The notes below the pieces were generated by a model, which was given only the letters and a program-made list of their open reading frames with translations, was not told the DNA's origin and made no database searches. The translations under genes were made by a program, and so were the position numbers. Of a DNA stretch of 64,000 nt, positions 10,536-19,419 are shown piece after piece (the stretch's first letter is position 1; every line of letters starts with the position of its first letter). The stretch comes from Caballeronia sordidicola (lineage in GTDB: Bacteria; Pseudomonadota; Gammaproteobacteria; Burkholderiales; Burkholderiaceae), in contig NZ_JNFG01000002.1 in assembly GCF_000729995.1 (NCBI RefSeq), positions 161,428 through 225,427 on the forward strand, in the 5' to 3' direction.

Positions 10536-11378
10536 ATGAACAGTCCTTCATCAGATGCGGTGACGCTCGCCGAGCGCGCCTATCGGATTCGCAGAAACGC
10601 CTTGCTGATGGGCGAAGTGCAGGGGCAGGGCTACATCGGCCAGGCGCTCGACATAGCCGATGTACTCGCGGTTGCCTACTTCGGCGCGATGCGCTACCAG
10701 CCCGATAACCCCGAGTGGGAAGGCCGCGACCGCTTCCTCTTGTCCAACGGCCACTATGCGATCGCGCTTTACGCGGCGCTGTTCGAAGCCGGTTTCCTGC
10801 CACCGGAAGAACTCGAGACCTATGGCAGCGACGACAGCCGCTTGCCGATGTCCGGCATGGCGAGCTACACGCCCGGTATGGAGATGTCCGGCGGCTCGCT
10901 CGGCCACGGTCTCACGATTGCGGTCGGCCGCTGCCTCGGACTGAAGCGCAAGGGTTCGGACGCCTTCGTCTACACGCTCTTCTCCGATGGCGAACTCGAT
11001 GAAGGCGCGATCTGGGAAGGTCTTATGTCGGCCGCTCACTGGAAGCTCGACAACCTGATCGCGATGGTCGACGTCAACAACCAGCAAGCCGATGGTCCTT
11101 CGTCGCAGATCATGGCGTTCGAGCCGCTGGTCCAGAAGCTTGAAGCATTTGGCTGGTTCACGCAACGCGTGGACGGCAACGACATTGATGCCGTGAAAGC
11201 GGCCTTCGATGCCGCGCGCAATTGTCCGTTGGCGCAGCCGCGAATCATTGTGTGCGATACCCGTATGGGCTGCGGTGTGCCGTTCCTCGAAGAACGGGAA
11301 AAGAACCATTTTATCCGCGTCGATGCCCACGAGTGGCAACTGGCGCTTGCGGCACTCGAAGCCGGGAGGCAAGCATGA
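10536..11378 (+). CDS. Transketolase, N-terminal (TPP-binding) subunit
   Basis: 280 residues matching only the first third of a full transketolase. The usual opening motif is present (LSNGHYAIALYAALFEAGF), as are the substrate/TPP loop SGGSLGHGL and the TPP-Mg motif SDGELDEG...VDVNNQQ. The motif's first residue is Ser where most transketolases have Gly. AAGGAGACACC lies before ATG 10536. Its stop overlaps the start of the C-terminal subunit by four bases, so the two are made together and form one enzyme that moves two-carbon ketol units. Confidence 0.93.
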   Translation: MNSPSSDAVTLAERAYRIRRNALLMGEVQGQGYIGQALDIADVLAVAYFGAMRYQPDNPEWEGRDRFLLSNGHYAIALYAALFEAGFLPPEELETYGSDDSRLPMSGMASYTPGMEMSGGSLGHGLTIAVGRCLGLKRKGSDAFVYTLFSDGELDEGAIWEGLMSAAHWKLDNLIAMVDVNNQQADGPSSQIMAFEPLVQKLEAFGWFTQRVDGNDIDAVKAAFDAARNCPLAQPRIIVCDTRMGCGVPFLEEREKNHFIRVDAHEWQLALAALEAGRQA

Positions 11379-12379
11379 GCAATACCACTACCACCACGAA
11401 GCCGCGTCTGAAGACCTCGGCAATGATCGCCTCTATTGCGAGCGAAGGACAAGTCACGCGCTCCGCGCCGTTCGGTCATGCGCTGGCCCAACTCGCTCGC
11501 GAAAAGAAGAACGTGATCGGCATGACTGCCGACCTTGGCAAGTACACCGACCTGCACATTTTCGGCAAGGAATTTCCTGAACGCTACTATCAGATGGGCA
11601 TGGCCGAGCAACTGCTGATGGGCGCGGCCGCCGGTTTGGCGCATGAAGGCGCCCAGCCGTTCGTGACGACGTATGCGGTATTCGCAACCCGTCGCGCGTA
11701 TGACTTCATGCACCAGGCCATCGCCGAGGACAACCTCGACGTGAAGATCATCTGCGCACTGCCGGGCTTAACGACCGGCTACGGCCCGAGCCATCAGGCG
11801 GCCGAGGATCTTGCGCTCATGCGTGCCATGCCGAACATGACGGTCATCGATCCGTGCGACGCGCTCGATACCGAGCAGATGGTGCCCGCGATCGCCGCGC
11901 ATAACGGCCCGGTCTATGCGCGCCTGCTGCGCGGCAATGTCCCAGCCGTGCTCGACGAATACGACTACCAGTTCGAGCTTGGCCGAGCCAAGCTGCTGCG
12001 TGACGGCGCCGAGGTGCTGATCATCTCGTCGGGCATCATGACCATGCGTTCGCTGGAGGTCGCGAAGGCGCTGCAAGAGGATAACGTCGGAGTTGGCGTG
12101 CTGCATGTGCCGACCATCAAGCCGCTCGATACCGAGACGATCCTGCGTGAAGCGCGGCGCACGGACCGCATGGTCGTGGTCGCCGAGAATCATTCCGTGA
12201 TCGGCGGTCTTGGCGAAGCGGTCGCGGCCACGTTGCTCACAGCTGGCGTCACGCCGATGTATCGTCAGATCGCATTGCCCGATGAGTTTCTCGCTGCGGG
12301 CGCGCTGCCGACCTTGCATGACCGCTATGGCATCTCGACCAACGTCATGGCCAATACCATCAAGGGCTGGCTTGGATGA
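11375..12379 (+). CDS. Transketolase, C-terminal (Pyr + C) subunit
   Basis: 334 residues carrying the pyrimidine-binding domain and C-terminal domain of transketolase. The conserved TPP-activating Glu lies in YQMGMAEQLLMGAAAG. The substrate loop reads GYGPSHQAAEDLALMR where housekeeping enzymes usually have two His after Thr, which suggests a different donor. ATGA overlap with the N-terminal subunit (11375-11378). Split transketolases of this type occur in dedicated sugar catabolism clusters; the substrate here is unknown. Confidence 0.93.
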   Translation: MSNTTTTTKPRLKTSAMIASIASEGQVTRSAPFGHALAQLAREKKNVIGMTADLGKYTDLHIFGKEFPERYYQMGMAEQLLMGAAAGLAHEGAQPFVTTYAVFATRRAYDFMHQAIAEDNLDVKIICALPGLTTGYGPSHQAAEDLALMRAMPNMTVIDPCDALDTEQMVPAIAAHNGPVYARLLRGNVPAVLDEYDYQFELGRAKLLRDGAEVLIISSGIMTMRSLEVAKALQEDNVGVGVLHVPTIKPLDTETILREARRTDRMVVVAENHSVIGGLGEAVAATLLTAGVTPMYRQIALPDEFLAAGALPTLHDRYGISTNVMANTIKGWLG

Positions 12380-12407
12380 GCCTGCGGGCTCCCTCAAACT
12401 TCAACCC

Positions 12408-12427
12408 CCCCTCGGCGCGCCGGGGGC
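12408..12427 (+). terminator. GC-rich hairpin after the transketolase genes
   Basis: Starting 28 bases after the transketolase stop, CCCCTCGG pairs with CCGGGGG across a CGCG centre; the core CGGCGCGCCG is a perfect palindrome. No T-run follows, so factor-independent termination is uncertain. The remaining bases up to 12664 hold no gene I can support. Confidence 0.35.
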
Positions 12428-12664
12428 GCCCTCAAGATGGTGTGACTCGCCTTTCGCTTGTCCACGAGGAGAGGGCCGTGGATCGCGTTTTCTGACGCTC
12501 GTTGAACAAGGCGGTTGAGTTGGTTGCCATTTCGGGCGAGCGAAATCTGTCGATAAAATGGCTTGCGTTAGGTATGCGAAGGATGGATTTGATTGCAATT
12601 GTCTGTATGTGCGACGTAGCCATTGAACACCGCAAAATTATGAAGGAGCACCCGCCAACGACTA

Positions 12665-13351
12665 TCAGGGCGGTTGCAGCCACGCAAAGCCACGTTTGAC
12701 AGATTCGCGCGCATTCTCAACGATTATGTTCCCGTGAGCGATCACTATCCGCTCAAACGGCCATTCCAATATGAGGTCTATGGAATCACGGGCCAATTTA
12801 CGATCGTCGTAGAGGAAGCGAAGTGGCGGACTCCACGTGATATTTCCTTGCAGTCCGGACAGTTTGAGATATGCCCGGGTCAGCCAATGTGGCGATGAGT
12901 GGAAATTTTCGACGAGATCCGAGGTGATGAGCGTGCGGGTCGGTATGTGAAAAAACACCGTCTCCGTGAGCTTGCAGCCAAGGATGGTCAGGGGGATGAA
13001 GTCGCGCGCCCAATCCGGATGCGGGGTATCCGAAAGGTCGGCGGCGAATGGCAAATCCTTGCGCTTTCGTCGCAAGGCGCGCGGGCCATGCAGCATTGCC
13101 CGGGGATAGGCAACAACCGCTTCCCCAGCATAGACATGATGATACAGATTGGGGCACACGATGTGAATGACCGGGCCTATGGCGTCCAGTTCGTTGCGCA
13201 GCTCAGCAGTCATCGTCACCGGCGAATGCAGCCACAATCCTCCGCCCGCCAGGCGAACGACAGTCATCCGTGTGCCCAGGCGTAGCCCGAGAAAGGCATG
13301 ACTTGTCGATGCGATCCAGATGTTTTCTGCAATCTTTTCTAGCTGCGGCAT
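12665..13351 (-). CDS. DUF4336 domain protein (metallo-beta-lactamase-like)
   Basis: 228 residues, full length for DUF4336. Family signposts: WIASTSHAFLGLRLGTRMTVVRL, HIVCPNLYHHVYAGE, the central FIPLTILGCKLTETVFFHIPTRTLITSDLVEN, and a C-terminal IVIAHGNII. The layout recalls the metallo-hydrolase fold (NxxHH, then H near the C-terminus), but the classical HxHxDH motif is absent, so catalytic activity is doubtful. GGAGAG before ATG 13351. Function unknown; no operon partner. Confidence 0.85.
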   Translation of the reverse strand: MPQLEKIAENIWIASTSHAFLGLRLGTRMTVVRLAGGGLWLHSPVTMTAELRNELDAIGPVIHIVCPNLYHHVYAGEAVVAYPRAMLHGPRALRRKRKDLPFAADLSDTPHPDWARDFIPLTILGCKLTETVFFHIPTRTLITSDLVENFHSSPHWLTRAYLKLSGLQGNITWSPPLRFLYDDRKLARDSIDLILEWPFERIVIAHGNIIVENARESVKRGFAWLQPP

Positions 13352-14086
13352 CGGGAGACTCTCCGTTCAGACTCATCGCGGGCTCCTGATCTGAAAAACT
13401 CGACAACGCGATCCTGACGAAGGTTAGCGCGTTGAGGGCGTCAGATGAAACGCGATCACGAAGCGGGATCCAGTGCTGTAACGGCAATTGACTTTCTTCA
13501 AGCTAGGACACAGAGGTATCGAAGTCAAGATAGCAGGCCTGAAGCATCTAGACATCAAAACCCACCCCTTATGGAAGGACATCGAGCAGGACGACCAGCG
13601 TGGCGCCGATCAAAAGTACTGCGCGCAATGTTTTCGGAGGCTTGAGGGGCGAGTGTCAATAAAGCACCGCTAAGACTGGGCAGTACATGAAACAACAATT
13701 TACGTGAAAGCTACTCCCTGGCGACAATCCGCTTTCGAGACTCGTTGTCCGTCTGTTCGATGAAGACCACGGATCATGGGAAAGCTCCTTGGAAACAACC
13801 GGCAATTTCCTATACTTTGCAACATGCACAAGATCGAAGCGATGTTCATCACGGTGCAGGGCTGGCGACGTGGACACGGCTTCCGGTAGTCCATTGATTT
13901 TCGTTAGCGGGAAAGCAGAACTTTCCACCTATGCCAGCGTGCGCGCCGCGTTCATGATGCATCGAATGTTTGCGCTCATCCTCGCATCGCCCAATGCATT
14001 TCCTGTCGCTATTGACGCACAAGACCGTGGACAGGACGACGTCGAAACCCCGGGGGTGTGCGGCCAACTGAAAACGGAGATCTGCA
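13352..14086. other. 735-base stretch without a supported gene
   Basis: Less GC-rich than the flanks. It contains only short frames with TTG starts or biased composition (for example plus-strand 13488-13673 and 13789-14109); none resembles a family I know. The last part must hold the promoter of the carboxypeptidase gene, which has GGAG before its ATG at 14087. It may be decayed sequence. Confidence 0.5.
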
Positions 14087-15697
14087 ATGAATGCAACTGC
14101 AAGGAATAGCGCTCCACCTGATCAACCGCTTCTCGACACAACACCATACGGATACGGTCCGGGCGATTCAATCAGCGACGTCACCGAAAATGCTGCGATC
14201 ACTCATCACACGCTGCAGCTCGACGGAAAGTCGATTGCCTATACGGCGCGAGCGGGTCATCTTGTGACAACCGATATCTATAGCTCACGGCCAGGAGCTA
14301 AATTGTTCTACGTGGCATTCACCGTCGATGGCTCGACTCCGTCCACGCGTCCTGTCACCTTTTTCTATAACGGCGGTCCAGGCTCGTCGTCGGTTTTCCT
14401 GCTTCTAGGGTCGTTCGGACCGAGGCGGATAAAGACGAGTATGCCGAGCTTCACGCCGCCGGCTCCCTATGCGCTCGAAGACAACCAGGACAGTTTGCTC
14501 GATCAGACCGACCTGGTGTTTATCGACCCCGTGGGGACGGGATATTCGACAGCGGTTGAACCAGGCATCAACAAGGATTTCTGGGGTGTTGACGAGGATG
14601 CAAGCTGCATCAAGCAGTTCATAAAACGTTACCTAACCGTTTTCAATCGATGGAACTCTCCTAAGTATCTGTTTGGGGAATCTTATGGAACACCGCGCAC
14701 CTGTGTGCTCACCTGGATGTTGCACGAAGACGGGGTGGATTTGAACGGGATCGTTCTACAGTCGTCGATTCTCGATTATTCGCAGGCGGGCAACCCGATT
14801 GGAGTTCTCCCAACGTTTGCCGCTGACGCCTGGTTCCACCAGAAAGTATCGTTGTCCCCGGTGCCGACCGATCTGCCAGAGTTCATGGAGAAGGTGGCAG
14901 CGTTCGCAGGCGATCCGTATGCGAATGCATTAGCCGCCTTTCCCAACGTCGATGCGGGGGTTCTGCAGTATCTGAGTGACATTCTCGGCATCCCGCCCAT
15001 GGTCCTCAAGTACTGGCAACTCAATCCCTCACTGGGAAATGGTTCGGTGTTCCTGACGAGTCTGCTGCTGGACGCCGGGCTCGCTGTAGGCGCATATGAC
15101 GGCCGTGTTACCGGGGTAGACACGGGCATTGCCGAATTCGTCGCGCCGGATTCGGGCGGCAACGATCCCACGATGGCTGCCGTGGGCGGCGTCTATACAG
15201 CCATGTGGAATGTTTACCTCAACGAGGAATTGCAGTACACCTCAATATCGCCGTTCATGGACCTCAACGACCTGGCCTTCGACAATTGGGATTTCAGCCA
15301 TATCGATCCAACGGGAGCCCAAAGAGGGGGCGGCGGAAGTCTCTACACGGCAGGAGACCTGGCTGCCGCGATGTCCGTCAATCCCTACCTGAGGGTGTTT
15401 TCGGCAAACGGGTACTACGACTCTGTGACGCCATTCTTCCAGACTTTGATCAATTTCCAGAACATGCCGCTGGGCAGCGCGCAGATTGAAAGCAACCTGA
15501 CGGTCCACAATTATCCGTCGGGCCATATGGTCTATCTTGACAATGCATCGAGAACTGCGATGAGGGCAGACCTCTCGTCATTCTATGGGGAGGCACAAAC
15601 GCATGTCGCCGCTATCAAGGCCGCGATTGAGCCCGAGCAGACGGCAATCACTGGGGTTGCGCGATATCGCAGGCGTTCGAGCCGCACGCCGTACTGA
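14087..15697 (+). CDS. S10-family serine carboxypeptidase homologue
   Basis: 536 residues, alpha/beta hydrolase fold of peptidase family S10. The oxyanion segment TFFYNGGPGSSS (91-102), nucleophile Ser199 in FGESYGTPR, Asp445 in NGYYDSVTPFF and His480 in NYPSGHMVYLD complete the triad. No signal peptide or membrane segment is visible, so the product is probably cytosolic unless a start was missed. The family releases C-terminal residues from peptides at acid pH in eukaryotes; bacterial members are poorly characterised and may be acyltransferases or esterases. It stands alone among decayed sequence. Confidence 0.9.
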   Translation: MNATARNSAPPDQPLLDTTPYGYGPGDSISDVTENAAITHHTLQLDGKSIAYTARAGHLVTTDIYSSRPGAKLFYVAFTVDGSTPSTRPVTFFYNGGPGSSSVFLLLGSFGPRRIKTSMPSFTPPAPYALEDNQDSLLDQTDLVFIDPVGTGYSTAVEPGINKDFWGVDEDASCIKQFIKRYLTVFNRWNSPKYLFGESYGTPRTCVLTWMLHEDGVDLNGIVLQSSILDYSQAGNPIGVLPTFAADAWFHQKVSLSPVPTDLPEFMEKVAAFAGDPYANALAAFPNVDAGVLQYLSDILGIPPMVLKYWQLNPSLGNGSVFLTSLLLDAGLAVGAYDGRVTGVDTGIAEFVAPDSGGNDPTMAAVGGVYTAMWNVYLNEELQYTSISPFMDLNDLAFDNWDFSHIDPTGAQRGGGGSLYTAGDLAAAMSVNPYLRVFSANGYYDSVTPFFQTLINFQNMPLGSAQIESNLTVHNYPSGHMVYLDNASRTAMRADLSSFYGEAQTHVAAIKAAIEPEQTAITGVARYRRRSSRTPY

Positions 15698-15803
15698 GCC
15701 CCAGACAGCAGCGACCTACCGCGAGGCACTCGCGCCCGGCAAGAGGGGGCGCTGCGGGCCATTATTGAATGGAAACTGATAGCGGCAACGCCGAGTGGGG
15801 CAA

Positions 15804-16223
15804 TCATGAACATATCGAATCGCAAGCTGCCCTGGAGCCTGAGATGCGCCATGCCCGGCGCCAAAGTGTTGGGGCATGCCAACGTCCGTGCGTCATCGCC
15901 AGCCCGATGAACGAACTGATCAAGAGAGCCGTGGCGCCTACGAATGGCGCCACAACTCCATTTGTTGCAGTGGTGAGGACGATATGGAAACCCGACATTG
16001 CAGCGATGAAGGCAAAGACGAGAAGGACATGAAGGATGCCCGGCTCGGTCCATCTGGCTGAGCCGACTTCGTTAAGGGAGCGGGTGCCGAGGGAAAGCAG
16101 CAGTGCGCACGCCATCGTGGTGAAGACGCTGAGGATGGCCCACATCCGTGCGCTCCGCTCGACCCGGCCCGTCACCTTCCTGATGAGGTAAGTAGCGCCT
16201 AACAAGGACGTATCCGGATACAA
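15804..16223 (-). pseudogene. Membrane-protein fragment, possibly DUF998-like
   Basis: The frame encodes at least three hydrophobic segments (WAILSVFTTMACALLLSLG, ILHVLLVFAFIAAMSGF, GATALLISSFIGLAM) ending in WRRAWRISGS and then non-hydrophobic residues. The arrangement recalls the second half of DUF998-type membrane proteins, truncated at both ends. No ribosome binding site is evident. I infer a decayed remnant; a short intact membrane protein is possible. Confidence 0.35.
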
Positions 16224-16544
16224 CGCCTACCGTCGAGAAATCGTTTCATCGCTTTTTTCCAGTTCACACTAATCGGCAATGGCATTGTGAAACGAACGGT
16301 CCTTGAATGCTTTCAATCGGATGCAAATCTCTCGATAACGCACGGTCCGCCGCTTCATGCAAAGAACAACGACGCATCGAACGACGCGCAACGAGTTGTC
16401 ATCGAAGCTTCCTTTTCGATTCTTAGACACGCTCATCAAGCGGCGGGGTTTCGCTCCTGACATCATTACCATCATCGTCAAGGGGTAATTGCCTGGACAA
16501 CACGGTGATTGGCGAACTTTCGCGTCGGAGAGCCGACTAGCGGA

Positions 16545-16823
16545 CCTTGATGTTAATGCCAGGAAGCTTGTGGAGCGTCGCCTATTACATAAAACTGGAG
16601 TACCGGACACGTCAGGAGCGACGGTCGCGATATCCGCGCGAATGCGCGTCCGCATTGCGCCGCACTGCTTTCTGCGCTCCTCCCGCTTGGTGGTGCCGGG
16701 ACGGTGCTTTGCGGCATGCTGATGGACCGCTTCAATCCGACTTGCATGGTCGCCGCAGCGTGCGCACTGGGCGCACTCAGCGTCTTCGCAATCGGAGGGT
16801 CGCAAAAATGGGGGGGGCCATAG
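16545..16823 (+). pseudogene. Decayed MFS transporter fragment
   Basis: In the frame ending at TAG 16821-16823 the translation reads ALLSALLPLGGAGTVLCGML, then MDRFNPTCMVAAACALGAL. This is the helix-loop-helix with the LMDRFNP motif of an aromatic-acid/H+ symporter-type major facilitator. The preceding part (LLHKTGVPDTSGATVAIS) lies in another frame, so at least one frameshift separates them, and both ends are missing. Nothing recognisable lies in 16224-16544 or 16824-17039. Confidence 0.6.
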
Positions 16824-17039
16824 ATTTTGCACGCTCTCGTCTACGGTTGAGCCTGGCATTCGCTTGACGGTCAGCGCGGATCACCATTCATCGCAAGCTT
16901 TTTACGCGTATGCTGTTTTCCAGCGCCGATAGAGTCGGGACGTCCGGGCTTCCGCACTTCGGCCAGTTTGGATGCGGAAAAGAGAACTGTTGCCGCACCA
17001 CTGTTTTTTTGATCACGCGGTGACCATCGGTACCGTATT

Positions 17040-17052
17040 GGCATGTCATGCC
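17040..17052. promoter_or_regulatory. Palindrome upstream of the molybdopterin oxidoreductase
   Basis: GGCATGTCATGCC is a perfect 6-1-6 inverted repeat starting 43 bases before the ATG of the oxidoreductase gene, a natural place for an operator. No regulator gene is adjacent. Confidence 0.3.
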
Positions 17053-17082
17053 TAAATGGTGGATTGACACGGGAGATCGGAA

Positions 17083-19383
17083 ATGGCTGAGCGTCGGGAA
17101 GTTGCTGGCATCAAGCGATATGACAGTCCTGCAGGTGGATGGGGGGCGTTGAACGCCACGGCGAGAGCGGTGAGGCAGCAAATGGACGCCACTGTCGCGC
17201 CACTGACTTTGCTGCGCACGAACCAACCCGATGGTTTTGACTGCCCCGGTTGCGCATGGCCGGACAAAGAGCACAGATCGACCTTCCAGTTTTGCGAGAA
17301 CGGTGCGAAAGCCGTGACATGGGAAGCCACCAAAAAGCGCGTGACGCCCGAATTTTTTGCGGCGCACACGGTGACGTCGTTGCTCGACTGGTCCGATCAC
17401 CAGCTGGAAGATGAGGGGCGCCTGACTCACCCGATGGCGTATGACCATGCCACGGATACCTATGTGCCGATCACCTGGGAGGCGGCGTTCTCACGTATCG
17501 GGCAGGTGCTGCGTTCGCTGCCGGATCCCAACATGGCTGAGTTCTACACATCGGGCCGGGCATCGAACGAAGCCGCGTTTCTCTATCAACTTTTTGCGCG
17601 CGAATTCGGTACGAACAACTTTCCCGACTGTTCGAACATGTGCCACGAGGCGACCAGCGTCGGCTTGCCTCAGTCAATCGGGATCGGGAAAGGAACGGTG
17701 TCACTCGACGATTTCGAGCACTGCGAATTGCTCATCGCGATGGGACACAATCCCGGCACGAACCATCCGCGAATGATGGGAACGCTGCACGAAATCGCTC
17801 GCCGCGGCGTGCCGATCATCGTGTTCAATCCGTTGCGGGAACGGGCGCTTGAGAGATTCGCCGATCCTCAGAGCGCGATGGAGATGGTGACGTTCGGCTC
17901 GACCGACATTGCGTCTTCGTATTATCAGGTCAAGGTGGGCGGCGATGCCGCCGCATTGAAGGGCATTCAGAAAGCCATCATCGCGCTCGACGACGCCGCC
18001 GGAGCAGACGGATCGGTCATCGATCACGAATTTATCAACCAGCATACGAACGGTTACGATGCAGTCGTCGTGGATATCAAGGCGACGGCCTGGGAAGACA
18101 TCGAGACAATGAGCGGCCTGCCGCGCGATGCGCTGGAGGCGGTCGCGAAGGCATACATCAAGTCGAACGCGACCATTGTCACCTACGGCATGGGCATTAC
18201 CCAGCACAACAAGGGAACGTCGAACGTCCACCAAATTGCCAATCTGCTCCTCTTGCGCGGCAACTTCGGGAAGCCGGGCGCGGGGATCTGCCCTCTGCGT
18301 GGTCATTCGAATGTTCAGGGTAATCGAACGGTCGGCATCACGGAGAAACCGTCCAAGGACATGCTCGAGCGCATCGAGCGCACTTACGGATTCGTGCCTC
18401 CGAAGACACATGGTCACGACGCAGTGCGTGCGATTCAGGCGATTGCCAGTGGGAAATCGAAAGTGCTGATGTGCCTGGGCGGCAATTTTTCGGTGGCGCT
18501 TCCGGATTCCGGCGCATCGTTTGCGGCTATGCGCAAACTCGATCTGGCGATACACATCAATACGAAACTGAACCGCAACCATCTTCTGGTCGGCAAGGAG
18601 TCGATCGTGCTGCCGTGCCTGGGTCGCACCGAACTGGACGAGCAATCCGGTGGCGTGCAGGCGGTGACGGTCGAGGATTCGATGTCGATGGTTCACGCGT
18701 CACGGGGCAAACTTCCGCCTGCGTCCGAGCATCTGCGCTCCGAGCCTGCGATTGTCGCCGGTATCGCGCAAGCGACGCTGACGAACAGCACGGTACCGTG
18801 GCCGAAGTTGATCGACGATTACGACCTGATTCGGGACGGGATCGAAGCCGTATTCCCTGATTTTGCCGCGTTCAACGAGCGTATTCGCCAGCCGGGTGGT
18901 TTCCGGCTCCCGCTGCCGCCAACGGAGCGCGTGTGGCCGACATTGTCCGGGAAGGCGGAATTCATACCGTTTGTCGGGCTGAACGAAGGGCCGGAGCAAA
19001 TGTCCGCCGATATTCTCACGCTGACCACGCTGCGCAGCCACGATCAATACAACACGACGATCTACGGTCTGGACGACCGCTATCGTGGTGTGTTCGGGCG
19101 TCGGGACGTCATTTTCATGAACGAAGACGACATGGCCCTGCACAATCTGGAGCATGGCGATCTGGTCGACGTGGAAACGGCGCTGGCCTACGACCGTACA
19201 TTCCGGCTTTCGGGGTTCACCGTGATCGCATACAAGATCGCCCGAGGTGCAATCGGTGCGTACTACCCCGAGGCGAACGTGTTGGTCCCGCTCGAATACA
19301 TCGATGAAGAAAGCGGCACGCCTTCGTATAAGTCCGTGCCGGTCCGGATTTTCCGGTCACCCCACAGAGAGGTCGCGGGATAG
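17083..19383 (+). CDS. FdhF/YdeP family molybdopterin oxidoreductase
   Basis: 766 residues, the normal length for the YdeP group of formate-dehydrogenase-like molybdoenzymes. DCPGCAWPD (Cys54, Cys57) is the family signature; unlike true formate dehydrogenases there is no four-Cys iron-sulfur motif at the N-terminus. Molybdopterin-binding stretches include SNMCHEATSVGL, MGHNPGTNHPRM and GMGITQHNKGTSNV, and the C-terminal domain contains LRSHDQYNTTIYG. GGGAG precedes the ATG. No signal peptide, so cytoplasmic. E. coli YdeP is linked to acid resistance; substrate unknown. The gene is alone, with no fdhD nearby. Confidence 0.93.
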   Translation: MAERREVAGIKRYDSPAGGWGALNATARAVRQQMDATVAPLTLLRTNQPDGFDCPGCAWPDKEHRSTFQFCENGAKAVTWEATKKRVTPEFFAAHTVTSLLDWSDHQLEDEGRLTHPMAYDHATDTYVPITWEAAFSRIGQVLRSLPDPNMAEFYTSGRASNEAAFLYQLFAREFGTNNFPDCSNMCHEATSVGLPQSIGIGKGTVSLDDFEHCELLIAMGHNPGTNHPRMMGTLHEIARRGVPIIVFNPLRERALERFADPQSAMEMVTFGSTDIASSYYQVKVGGDAAALKGIQKAIIALDDAAGADGSVIDHEFINQHTNGYDAVVVDIKATAWEDIETMSGLPRDALEAVAKAYIKSNATIVTYGMGITQHNKGTSNVHQIANLLLLRGNFGKPGAGICPLRGHSNVQGNRTVGITEKPSKDMLERIERTYGFVPPKTHGHDAVRAIQAIASGKSKVLMCLGGNFSVALPDSGASFAAMRKLDLAIHINTKLNRNHLLVGKESIVLPCLGRTELDEQSGGVQAVTVEDSMSMVHASRGKLPPASEHLRSEPAIVAGIAQATLTNSTVPWPKLIDDYDLIRDGIEAVFPDFAAFNERIRQPGGFRLPLPPTERVWPTLSGKAEFIPFVGLNEGPEQMSADILTLTTLRSHDQYNTTIYGLDDRYRGVFGRRDVIFMNEDDMALHNLEHGDLVDVETALAYDRTFRLSGFTVIAYKIARGAIGAYYPEANVLVPLEYIDEESGTPSYKSVPVRIFRSPHREVAG

Positions 19384-19419
19384 GATGCGGCGGCTTGGGG
19401 GGAACATGTCGTAGACCGG

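Noticed and set aside
10536..12379. Sulfoglycolytic (sulfoquinovose) transketolase
   Set aside because: Split transketolases occur in that pathway, but none of its other enzymes (isomerase, sulfo-sugar dehydrogenases, sulfonate exporter) is in the neighbourhood.
13488..13673. Small protein in the gap before the carboxypeptidase gene
   Set aside because: TTG start without a usable ribosome binding site and no family resemblance.
16269..16859. A 196-residue minus-strand protein
   Set aside because: Its translation is rich in Arg and Cys without pattern; the plus strand here carries a clear MFS fragment, so this is its shadow.
17083..19383. True formate dehydrogenase alpha subunit
   Set aside because: Lacks the four-Cys iron-sulfur motif and selenocysteine/Cys active-site context; DCPGCAWPD marks the YdeP group.
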